DNA from: Podaxis mareebaensis
Taxonomy: Eukaryota; Basidiomycota; Agaricomycetes; Agaricales; Agaricaceae
Reading direction: 5' to 3'
DNA: 64,000 nt
Assembly: GCA_018524725.1 (NCBI GenBank)
Contig: JAEUWP010000002.1
Span: 1-64,000, forward strand
Both the position numbers and the translations under genes were made by a program. The notes under the pieces were generated by a model, which worked only from the letters and a program-made list of their open reading frames with translations, made no database searches and was not told the DNA's origin. Of this stretch, positions 14,176 through 24,597 are shown one piece after another; the first letter of the stretch is position 1, and each line of letters opens with the position of its first letter.

Positions 14176-16880
14176 ATGCTCTTGCCACCGCCTTCATCTG
14201 CTCCCTCCGGGCCTTCCTCACCTCAGGGAAATGAAGAGGTAGATGAAAACCTGGTCAAGGTCCCTCTGGCACAACAAACTAAACAAGGCGATGGACTGGG
14301 CGTTACCATGCCTGCCAGTGGTCCTCCACAATATGTGACTTCCGAAGAGAATGAGCGGGTCCTCAAAAAGATTGATCGCTAGTATGTCCCTGCGAATGTC
14401 GACTGGTTCAACGCAGCTGAGGGGACTATCAGCATCATGCCGATCATGTTTGTAATATATTTCCTACAATGTATGTATCATCTATACGTCGTCTTTTTTT
14501 CCGGTCGCAGGCTGACACCACGCACAACCCAGTTATGGACAAACAAACTCTGTCCTTCTCCTCTGTCTTCGGTATCATTGGAGACACGGGGCTCGTAGGG
14601 AGACAATACTCCTTCCTAGGATCCATCGTTTAGTACGTTCCTCTTTATCCTCATTTCAACCCACCCACCTGATATACGTACTTCCAGCATCGCGCAGTTG
14701 CTTCTACAACCAATATCAGCTTACTTCCTCGTTAAATTTCGTCTCTCGATATACATCCCCTTCATAGTAACATGCTGGGGCATTACTCTAGCTTGTATGT
14801 CCGCCGCACGCGATTTCATCGAACTCCTCATTGGGAGGTTCTTCGTACGTCCATCAGAGGTACCCAGTGCGTTCGCCTTCACTCACTCTCATCCAAGCTG
14901 GGTGCATTTGAAGCATCTATCCAAGGTGCTTTCATCCTCATAGGCCAGATTTGGTACAGACGGCACGAACAAGGATTCCGGGTCGCAGGTGACTATGCTC
15001 TCTTCCTTCATTCCCTCCCACTTGCCTTCCGGAAGCCGATACGATCTATTCGACAGTTTGGTACTCTAACGTTGGCTGGGGTAACATCTTTGGCAGTCTT
15101 ATCATGTACGGAATTGGTCATATTCAATCGGCGGCGCTTTTCCGGTACCAGATTATCTTCATGCTCCTGGGGTGTATCACCTTCCTCGTCGGGGTTGCTA
15201 GGTGGGTCTAAATGAACGCTATCGTGCCCACTGCGTGTATATATCTGGTGCTGACAAACAGCTTGTTCTCTTAAAGCTTTTTCGTCTTCCCAGACAACCC
15301 AAGAGAATGCAAATTCCTATCATCTGAAGATAAAACCATCGCTATCGAGGTTCGCCCATCCGCTCCGCGCGTAACTTGAATACAACTGAAACTCATCCGC
15401 GTACATGCACATAGCGATTAAGAGCAAACAATCAAGGTCTCGAAACCAAATCCTTCAAACCGTCCCAAGCACTCGAGATGCTTACAGACCTCAAAAGTTG
15501 GTGCTGGATGACGTTGACCTTCCTCATCTCCATCCCGTCAGGCGGGATTGGGACATTTGGACCGCTGATTTTGAAGGGGTTCGGATTTGATGGGTACGGG
15601 TCGTCTATCACCGCTCCTCGAGCTTAATTGTCCACCGCCGTATACTTTTGGGTTAATCAAATTTGGAACTTAACATTCAACAGATTCGATGTGATGCTAT
15701 TCAATATGCCATTCGGGGCATTACAGGTTACTATGATTTTTACTGTATTCGTGAGTCTACAACTCCATTTTTCTTTTCTTTTAACAAATTCATGTCAACA
15801 GTGGGCGGCTAAACGATTTCGAATGAAATCACCGGTCATCCTTATCGTACTCGTTCCATGCATGACCGGTGCAGGTACATTTTGCTTCCTACCACATTCC
15901 TCTCATCTCAGCAAAGGTCCAACGCTAACTAAATGATGTGTATATAGCGCTCCTCCTCCAGCTAGGCAGATCCCATGGGGACCTCCCAGGACTGCTAACA
16001 GCCTATTATATGCTCGCATGTCACAGCTCCATCATCCCATTGATATTCAACTGGCAGAGTACGAATGTCGCGGGACATACGAAGAAAACCACCGTACATT
16101 ATCCCAGCATTCTTTGAGTTTTCTGAGAAGATACTGAAATGCGTGGGGGGTAATTCTAGACGACGGCATTCATGACGATGGGCACCGTTAGCGGGAACAT
16201 TGTATGCGTCTCGGATTCTCTGCCTTGATTTTGCTTCAAGAACATATGACTAAGTCTATCGTGTAGGTGGGCCCGCTGTTGTTCAAGCCGGAGGATAAAC
16301 CATACTATACGCGGGGTGCGTAAAATCTTCACCTTCCACTTCATATTCCGCGACCAAACTAACAAGACATAGGGTTAAGAGCAATGCTTGCATGCTACTC
16401 TTCATGCTTCTTCATTGTATGCTGTACAGCGCTGTATCTCCGATTCTTGAACGAGAGGAACAAGAAGCGGAGAATACTGGCCGGCAAGCGTGAGTCTCTT
16501 CCACCTCCCGCTGTCCAGTGCCGCATAGATTCGATACTGATTTAATGCTTGATTGTCTGTCGTTCGTTGGGTTGTAGGTGCGGAGATCATCGATTATTCG
16601 ATGTTGAGCGCACAGGAGGCTGAAGCTGCTCTTGCGAAGGAAAGTGTGGCGGCGGAAGATTACCAATTGCAGGGCGTTAAGGGTGGTAATACAGATGGCA
16701 TGGGCGAGGGGAACGGGAGGAAGAACGGGGGGAATTCGACGTTTGAGGATATAACGGATCTCCAGAATGACGAATTCATTGTGAGTGCTGTGTACCATGT
16801 TTGCCTTCCTTCCAGCTTTCTGACAATCATGCCAGTATGTTTACTGATTCGTGTAGTTCTTGGAGGGTGTGACAGGCTGA
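14176..16880 (+). CDS. MFS transporter, allantoate permease (Dal5/TNA1) family
   Basis: Plasma-membrane anion:cation symporter of about 569 residues in 16 exons: 14176-14381, 14433-14470, 14533-14632, 14688-14844, 14898-14988, 15057-15201, 15277-15349, 15415-15593, 15684-15750, 15802-15874, 15948-16093, 16160-16201, 16267-16315, 16373-16489, 16578-16780 and 16857-16880. The sum is divisible by three. Family marks include ENERVLKKIDRY before TM1, FMDKQTLSFSSVFGI, the GRFFLGAFEAS motif after TM4, WYSNVGWGNIFGSL and FDVMLFNMPFGALQ. Homologues move nicotinate, allantoate, pantothenate or dipeptides; the substrate here is not readable. The start at 14176 (MLLPPPSSAPSG) gives a normal cytosolic tail. 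The C-terminus ends FLEGVTG. It converges with ARV1, 192 bases apart. Confidence 0.92.
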
Positions 16881-17072
16881 ATATGCTTGGTGTAGGGCCA
16901 AGGGGTGTTCAAGGGATGCTGTATGCAAGCCAAGCCTGACTGGTTTGGGTGTCTCCACCAACCCAATCACCGACCAGTTGGGACATAACGTTCTTCGAGG
17001 CCCAGCCAGACAGAATGATGAGGGTGGAGAAGAATGGGTGGACGTCGAGAATTACTATTATAACAATTCCAT

Positions 17073-18210
17073 TTAGTTGATTATGTTTGGATGAAGATGG
17101 TATTGACCTTTTAAGCCGAAGCCAGCGGACATTCCGCCCAGGATGTTCCGGATAATCCATTCTCGATCCATCTTATCATCGTCGAAGATTTGCGAAAGGC
17201 GTGAGAGGATCGTGGGCAGCACAGTCGTTGGATCAGAAACGATTTGGTGCAGCCAATCGGATGGAAGTTCGGTCCCGGATTGAGACAGTGACGGAGTTGG
17301 AGAGGCAGGGACCCAAATTGTGAGTAGAAAGAGGAGAAAAAGTTTTGTCAGGGAGGAGTAGAAAAGTGTGAGAGGAATAAGAGAGAGATTGAATTCGCGG
17401 ACCGTGGTGACGGATTCTGGTTTGTGGCGCAGTGTGGTTTCAAGGAAGGGAAGTCTGAGTATGAGTTTGGAATAGAGATGTTTGGTGAGGGCGAGTGTTT
17501 TGAGAATCACAAAGCACGAGAGGAGAATCCCTGTGTGGAACGCGAGGGTTTCTGTTCAGGGTGTTGGGTGAGTTTAGGGCCAAGCAGAGAAGCGAGCTGC
17601 GGACCTGCAAGGCATCCAAAGAGGACCCGAATGAACGTCAAGAAAGACTCCTCCGTCCATATGCGGTGCGGTGTGGATTTGGGACCTGCATTGAATCAGC
17701 CTCTAGACGGTTGTGAGTAACAGGATGACAGACGCAGGTGCGTCCAGCGAATGACTGAGCATTATCAGGCCGAGGAAATCGTTGGAACAGAGACGAAGAA
17801 CATACATGCATCAAGTATAACCAGCCCAGTTCCCAACTTAAGCGTCCATATCCAACGTGCCCGCCACAGGTAGCTCGTGTCCGTCTCTTCACTCTCCTTT
17901 TGTTCAAGCTTGGTCTCGGACTTGGTTTTCAAGTCGGTGATCGCGCGGCGCGGTCTTGTGCCCCTGTTGTAAAGTAGATGTAGGTATACGCCCCGTTTCA
18001 GGAGGATGAGGTCGAGCAGGAGAGTTAGTGAATCGTGTTCAACATAGGGGTCTACGAAGAAGTGACATTTTTGCTAAAGAAAACATCGAATCAAAGGAAA
18101 GTGGGGAGGCAGAGCGGACATACACATTGCTCGAGGCGGAGGTTGTATGCGGATTCATATACTGTATAGAGGTAGGGCGTGTAAGCCATACAGGTCGTGC
18201 AGATTGGCAT
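17073..18210 (-). CDS. ARV1: Arv1-type ER lipid-homeostasis membrane protein
   Basis: ER protein needed for sterol distribution and GPI-anchor synthesis. The exons 18124-18210, 17806-18073, 17605-17685 and 17073-17551 give about 304 residues in frame. The N-terminus MPICTTCMAYTPYLY with LEQCQKCHFFVDPYVEHD forms the Arv1 zinc-binding domain (Cx2C...Cx2C). DLILLKRGVYLHLLYNR and several hydrophobic segments follow. The C-terminal REWIIRNILGGMSAGFGL is also characteristic. The start was chosen because Arv1 proteins begin within a few residues of the first Cys pair. The introns at 18074-18123, 17686-17805 and 17552-17604 are canonical. The gene is divergent from the DUF4139 gene. Confidence 0.92.
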
Positions 18211-18680
18211 TTCCGCCAGTGGTCGAGAAGAATAGTCGGAAGTCCAGGGGCAATAGATGACGTTGGTGATCGTTCGCACGCTTGTGCATCATTGCGACTG
18301 TGATTAATATACAATAGGCCATACCTGGGCTATACATTGTACCCACCCACAGTTGAAGTTCTCCTTCGTTAGGTACGGTGTCCCACGACTCGAACTACCT
18401 ATTTCTGTAATAATCTGCTTGATGTTTTGCCAGTTGTTCATACACGGTGCGTCTGAGATTTTGGAAGGTGTAATGTATCCGAGACTGCCGGTTACCCAGG
18501 AGATCCGTCACATCACCCATACTCAGTCTTCGACCAGACAACCAGAATCATTCAATGAGCGTTTGCAGAGGCAATCAAGTCACACCCGCCCGAACAAAAC
18601 GGGGCAGCCTTCTCGACTTTCTATCACCCATCTCTCCCCTGTGCCTCCATCACCAATAACCATCCCTATCGTCTGTTGTC

Positions 18681-20522
18681 ATGCCCAAAAATTCCCATAC
18701 GCTCGAACTCGAGGCTGCAGTTGGCGACGTTGACTCTGTCGTTCTCTACTCTGGACGAGCAGAAATCAAGAGAGTCTTTCTTGTTACACTCCAACCAGGA
18801 CAGACTCGCATCGTAATCTCTGGTCTCTCAGCCGGAATAGGTGAAAACACGTTAAGGTGAGTAGTATTGACCATGGTTGTCACCTAGGACCCTCTCTGAT
18901 CAATCGGGATAGGGTGGAAGCGGTAGGCATTGCAACGATTCAGGATGTTGTTGTACAATCAACGGTTCAATCTGGGCAAGATGTTGACGACCTCAAAGCC
19001 CTTCAGCAAAAGCTGGAGTGGTACAAGCACACTATCGGGTCACTCAATGATTACATTAGCTTAATCAATGCATGGCAGAACGTGGATGCGCCGCAGGCCA
19101 TTGGTCCCATTAAAGGAGGGCATGGCGACCAGGAAATTTTCTGTGAACCCTGTCAAAGAGAGTCGGACAGTATCGAGACAGAGCCGAAAGGGGAAAGAAA
19201 GAAGATCCGTCAACCCATAGTGATAGTCTTGCTAGACGCATCTCAGTCTGGTAGGGTCAAAGTTGCGCTCACGTATGATACGGATTCTATTGATTGTAAA
19301 TTCCACCGACTAATAAATTACCTAGGGGTAACGGGAGCAACTTGGGATGCTAAATACTCCATCCGCATCAACTCCCTTGACAATGTCGCTATGATTACGT
19401 ACAAAGCCACCGTCATAAATAAAACTGGCGAGGTGAGCTTTTCTTGAGATCCGTGAGGTGACCAGCTACTCACACCACGGTCCAGTCATGGCACAAGACT
19501 ACTCTGAGACTCGAAACTGGCAAACTCAATTTCGATCTCGCCTTCCCTGCACTGAACACCTGGAATCTTGGCCTTGGCCAGGGTACGCCGAGCAAAAATA
19601 CTAGCCGATCGGAGAAGGTGTATTCAGAGAAGGATATCGAATTCTACGGGCTAAACATCATGTCTAAAGGAAACGTCAACTTCGCGCTGTCACCCTCTAA
19701 GCAAGTTTCCATCCCCTCGGACGGCATCTACTACGACGTCGAAATTTGTTCGTTCAAGGTCAAAAGCGAGCTATTATGGACCGCCATACCTAAGATCGAT
19801 AGGCGAGTTTACCTTAAGGTGTGACATCTTGCTTCTAGCTATGTTTGAATCCCACTGAATGAATTGAAGGCAAAGGTAAAAAACGACACCGAATTTCCGT
19901 TTATCGCCGGAGGTGCAAACGTTTATGTTGATGGAAACTTCACCACTCATACCTCGATCCCGTTGGTTCATATTGGGGAGAGCTTCGAGTGTCTACTTGG
20001 GTGAGCCAGTAATCGCGCTGGGAGGTCCTACCCTCACATACCACCTTCGTTGTTAGAATCGATCCAGCTGTTCGCATCACATATCATCCTCGCACGAAAA
20101 CGATCACCCAATCTTCCACCTGGGACAGAAAAACTACGCATTCGTTTTCTCAGCGTATTACAGTAATCAATTCACATCCACGGACTCTAGAGTCCATCAA
20201 GATCATGGATAACATCCCAGTGCGCACCGACCAAAAGGTTGCTGTGGTTTTGCACGAGCCTCGGCTTGCCGAGTCGAGCTGCTCACTTTACACGGTGCCA
20301 CAGAAGAATGGCAACCAGTCTCGATGCCGCGTCGTTGCACAGTGGGAGGACGCCGAAGGATGCAGTGGATCGTACTATAATCGCTCGTTTGGGAAGAACG
20401 GAAAGATCAACTGGTTTTGTACGGTCCCCTCGAACGAGTCGGTTGAACTGACTTTGAGGTGGGATGTGACAGGGCCTCAAGGAGAGGAGATACAAAATTT
20501 GGAGCCCGTGGATGTGGACTGA
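18681..20522 (+). CDS. DUF4139 (mucoidy inhibitor MuiA-like) protein
   Basis: Cytosolic-looking protein of about 541 residues; the exons are 18681-18856, 18913-19432, 19486-19818, 19870-20000 and 20057-20522. The N-terminal part (DVDSVVLYSGRAEIKRVF) matches the DUF4140 beta domain. A coiled coil with LKALQQKLEWYK and then the DUF4139 beta-rich domain follow (WDAKYSIRINS, VYVDGNFTTHTSIP, IKIMDNIPVRTDQKV). The biochemical role of the family is unknown; the name comes from a bacterial homologue. The protein looks complete. The stop codon lies two bases from a terminal-inverted-repeat element, so the native 3' UTR has been replaced or displaced by transposon sequence. Confidence 0.85.
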
Positions 20523-20525
20523 ATA

Positions 20526-20545
20526 CAGTCACCTCTCTCTTAACC
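20526..20545 (+). repeat. Left terminal inverted repeat
   Basis: Twenty bases, perfectly inverted relative to 21703-21722, preceded by the TA duplication. Confidence 0.9.
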
Positions 20546-20554
20546 TATATCTCT

Positions 20555-20601
20555 GATAACCCATACCCTCCAGTAACCCATAGCTTTTTCCTTCCACCGA
20601 G
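20555..20601 (+). repeat. Left 47-bp subterminal direct repeat
   Basis: Same orientation and length as 21649-21695. It starts GATAACCCATAC, contains TAACCCATAGCT and ends CTTCCACCGAG, with differences in the two spacers. Confidence 0.8.
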
Positions 20602-20845
20602 TTGGTACGCGGGGGTTCCATGCCCATAACCCATAACTTTACCATACAGTATCCCATAACCCATAGGTCATCCGGGCCAAAACCCCATAGCGCCCATGAC
20701 ATAATACAATAGATTTATATCAAAATATGACCAATAGCACGATCTTCACATCCAACGCAGCAAGTCTCATACGTCAACAATGGTACTGAGCAGCCAAAAG
20801 AAAGAAAAAAATGTGTCAGAGTGTTTTTTTGTGACTGCCTACCTC

Positions 20846-21534
20846 ATGCCACCCAAACCAGCCACCCTTCTTGAGACATTGGAAAAGGGCCTGCGTGTTC
20901 TTAAACGCCAGGTATCAGCTCAGAAGACTGCCCTTGAGTCCCGGTTGTCCAGAGGCGAAAAAATTACAACCGCAGATGAAGAATGGCTCGATAATGAGGG
21001 CAACCTTGTGGAAGAAACTCGTATTGTTGCTCCGATGAAGCAAGTTGATACCCTCGATGAAGTGCAGCAACTCACAGTAAAGAAGTTGCAGGAGGCTGCA
21101 GGTGACTTGCCTACAACAGTGGGCAAGAAGTGGAAATGTATGTGAATAAAATTCAGTGGATTCTATTTAAAATAACTACTCTTCCAGGCCCCGGAAATGA
21201 CAGTGCTGCTGTCAAGGGTCAACCAAATAACTCAAAGACCAAAGCAAAATCAAATCTGAAGCACGTAAATGCAACACTGGCACAGACAGCAAAATTAATG
21301 GTGGCAATGATGGTGTCGATGAGGACTCATTTGGAACCAGTCACTGTCACAAGCCGTCAAAGCTTACTCAAGGCCTCTATGCTCATCAATGGGTATCTCT
21401 CCACCACAAACCACTCATTCTCAAGGTCAATGGAACAGATTTTGGCAATGTTCAACTGTCAACTTCATCTGGAGGAGGTAGAAAACCTAAAGGATATGAG
21501 TATCCTTGACTATTTTCCCTGGAAAGCCATATAG
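20846..21534 (+). CDS. Unknown protein carried inside the TIR element
   Basis: Two exons, 20846-21137 and 21188-21534, joined by a canonical GTATGT...CCAG intron, give an intact 212-residue protein. It starts MPPKPATLLETLEKGLRVLK, has a helical, charged N-terminal half (EKITTADEEWLDNEGNLVEE), a Lys/Asn-rich middle and a C-terminal half rich in Met, Leu and Ser ending ILDYFPWKAI. I recognise no catalytic motif, zinc finger or DDE triad. An upstream in-frame ATG at 20780 exists. It has no internal stops and normal splice signals, so it is or recently was expressed. Function unknown. Confidence 0.65.
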
Positions 21535-21648
21535 TATACAAGTTATGCCTAGTCTCTTTACTCATAGAAGTCTTTTGCGTAGTATAGTATGGAAATGATT
21601 TTTTTCGATTTTTAATGAATTAATTTGGCGCTAAAAACCGACCTCTTT

Positions 21649-21695
21649 GATAACCCATACTCTGTCATAACCCATAGCTCGACCCTTCCACCGAG
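21649..21695 (+). repeat. Right 47-bp subterminal direct repeat
   Basis: Direct copy of 20555-20601 just inside the right inverted repeat. Confidence 0.8.
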
Positions 21696-21702
21696 GGCTA
21701 CG

Positions 21703-21722
21703 GGTTAAGAGAGAGGTGACTG
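21703..21722 (-). repeat. Right terminal inverted repeat
   Basis: Reverse complement of 20526-20545 without mismatch, followed by TA. Confidence 0.9.
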
Positions 21723-21724
21723 TA

Positions 21725-24597
21725 CTCCCCAGTGTAGTGACAGATCATAATGGATAATATTCGTTGTCCATTGTTATTGGGTACTTGACCCTTTGTATGA
21801 CCATTCGGTGTTCAACAAATATATAACCAATATATAACCCTAAGTATCATTATATAGGGACGAATTATGACCCTCCGCATTATTTCTTGTGCATATTAGG
21901 CCAGCACAAACGAAGGTACCGTGGGCCCGCCTCAGCCCCATGAGCTCCAGAACCGATCGGTACCATTAGTTCTGTTGGATTGCAGTGTAAAATTGTGTCA
22001 CATGGTTTGGGTGGGAGATGTCACATTAAACACGAGAGGATAATAAGACACAATATACAGAACCAAAGGTGTGGAAATCATTCTTTCGGACGTGTTCGTC
22101 GTGGAAAGCCGACTATAAGACTTTCCGTTGGCCGACTAGGGGCCCCGTCCGTAGCGTCGCATTGTTATTATTTATTCGCTTCCGTACGTCGTCGTCGCCA
22201 AGGGTAATCTAGTCTGGTCACTGTCTGGTCTGGCTACCTAGTGTTTCTGAAAGCGAGACAGACAAACGGGTGGTGTCAACCGTAATGTCTTTCTCTCTCT
22301 TTTGCTCCTGGAACCTAGGTGAGTATATAAATCCTCGCTGTCCTGCAACTTCGCCCCTCAAGGCTTCATTCCTCTCCCGTAATCTGGCCTCCAGCGCAGA
22401 CCACGCCTTTTCCTCGCTCTACTATTTCCCCTTTTCAACCCCTGTATTCCCTCTAAGATTGTGTCCTCTTATCGTAGTTCTGAACTTGTGTCTCATGTTC
22501 GCTGCTTCTGCCCGTGTTAAGGTGACCCCCGCGGCCCGTGCACACCCGAATGATGTTGCCGGAGTCAACAGTCCGACGGCTATGTATATGCTCCGTCTCG
22601 ATCGAATCCTTCTAGGGAAACTTCGGGCAGATTAAATGCTTTGATTTGGTTCAGCCTCGGGGTCACCGCACCTTTCCGGTGGTTATGAGCCCCCCCACAC
22701 GCACCCACACACGGCAGACTTCTGTGTCTCCGGTGTCATGGTGTCAAGTATCCAGCGGATCGTCCAGCTTACCCTCATTGGGTGTTAAATAGTCGAGATG
22801 CAGTTGCTGGACATGAAGCTAATTCAGAGAGCGCGGGACAAGTGCCCATTCGATAAGCTTTGGTAGCACATGCAACCGGGTTTGTTTTACGTAGCAGCAA
22901 GTGACACGGGCGACGACGATGACTCACGCTCTTCTTTTAATGATCTGGCTGACTCGAGGGACGTGGTCTTTGGGAATACTTCACCTTGGCGATAGGCTGA
23001 GACATTACTCTGCGAGGGCGGCGGAGGGAAAAGGAAACGGGGCATTAATGTGCAACCGGTCGTTTCGCAAAGAGCAGAAGGGTGTAGGAATAACGGATGG
23101 AGGTGAAACGTCTAACGAGGGACGAAGGAAGGACGGAGGAGGGATCGAGAACCGGGAGAAGCTATACTGGCACGCGCATGGTTGGTGGTCAGTATCGGAT
23201 GTAAGGGTGGCTTGTGGATTAGTTCCCCGTGGCTGCTGGAACACCTCCCACAATGCCCGGTGGCTCGGAACCTTATGTGAGGTTGGATGCTTTCCAATCA
23301 TTGGGCTGTAGGGCTATTGGGTGGCTGTACAAGTAAGAAAAGGAGTCTATGATTGAGGGTTCTAATGAGGTCTTCTAATGAGTTGCATGGGGACCGTTGT
23401 AAAACTGAGGAGCTCAGAGGGTGAGCTGCGAGTGTTGGAGGCTCTTAGGCGCTAGTGAGAAGTTTTTTTTCGGGGACTCTTCTTGGCGCCCCAGAGCATG
23501 ATGTGGTAAATCACCGCAACTATTCTTCCGGTATCGAGGGGTAAGCTGGCAGCCACCTCTTAAAATTATACAAGTCGCATAGAGACGCTGAGCCCATCGA
23601 GACCGAGATGTGAGAAAACAAGAACGCGCGCCGCGTAATCTGCGCGGAAGGGCGGGTTATCGGCAGGTGCGACATATGTTTTCCAGGGTTGCATGGGCGT
23701 ATCACTCTTCGAGATTTGTCAATTGTGCCTGTGAGTGGTAGCTATGAGTAGCTATGACGGAACATCCAAATTGAATATTGATTCCCTCCCACTGGTGTCA
23801 ATCAAGAACAAAGTCGTTATCTCGAAGTGTGACCTTCGATCATTTCAAGATTAAAAACAGTCTTCTTGTGAAAACCTCCTCGGAGTAGATATCTCACTGC
23901 TCCTTTCGTGTCATTCTCCCTTCTGAGAATTTCGCTCGTGCCATGTGTTCCTTCATTGCTATCCAAGACGAGTGCTTTCCGTTCATAGAAGGATGGACAA
24001 GAGAAATTCAGTTCGCTAAATCCGAACATTGATCGAATCGATCAAGGCGTCGGTGCTCGGTGGTATTGCCTGCGTTGGGCGATAACCATCCATTGAACCG
24101 GCGTCCTTTTCAGGCAGGTGTCCCTTCTCTCTTTGTATTCTGTGAGCGTGTCGAGTTGATGGATAAATTCAGTCCGCCCTCAGACCTGTAAGGCGAGAGT
24201 TGTTGCCAGTCGTTCATAGGAGCCTTGTCCAATTTGCGCTAAGCCTCGCCCACTGGTAGTTCCGTTGCTGGTTCTCAGTGATTTCTCAGCTCTACTAAAT
24301 TCACGCAAAAGAGGATTTGACCGTTACGAAACCGGAATGATGAGAGTTGAGCCAAAACGTGGTTCAGGGGAAAAGCGAACATATATAACCTCATCTGGCA
24401 GATGCCATTATGAGGCTCTACCAAACAAAAGCAAAGTTTATCAAAGGCTGAATGCAGGAGCGAGAGCCGGAGTTCCCTTTCTCTTCTTCATTTCACCTCG
24501 TCCATCCGTTTCCTTATATTCGCGAGCTTTGTGGCTTCCACCCCCAGCACCCGCTTGGGATTGTCATTCTTTTTTACGCCTCTCTTTCCCTATCATC
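21725..24597. other. Gene-poor stretch with one weak small-ORF candidate
   Basis: About 2.9 kb between the TIR element and the DUF1996 gene. A TATA-like TATATAAAT at 22324-22332 precedes a pyrimidine-rich leader and a 46-codon frame at 22497-22637 beginning MFAASARVKV. It could be a short transcript, but I see no homology. Nothing else is recognised. Confidence 0.45.

Larger units (their letters stand above)
20524..21724 (+). mobile_element. 1.2-kb TIR DNA element with TA target-site duplication
   Basis: A perfect 20-base terminal inverted repeat, CAGTCACCTCTCTCTTAACC, occurs at 20526-20545 and as its reverse complement at 21703-21722. It is flanked on both sides by TA (20524-20525, 21723-21724), the target duplication of Tc1/mariner-pogo type elements. 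Just inside are 47-base direct copies at 20555-20601 and 21649-21695, containing the ATAACCCATA motif and CTTCCACCGAG. Further ATAACCCATA copies lie near 20625 and 20655. The only gene inside is the two-exon frame at 20846-21534, which does not look like a DDE transposase. The element therefore seems non-autonomous or carries a passenger gene. Confidence 0.8.

Noticed and set aside
13838..14242. 134-codon frame before the MFS gene
   Set aside because: No domain, no signal peptide, and it overlaps the better-supported transporter start.
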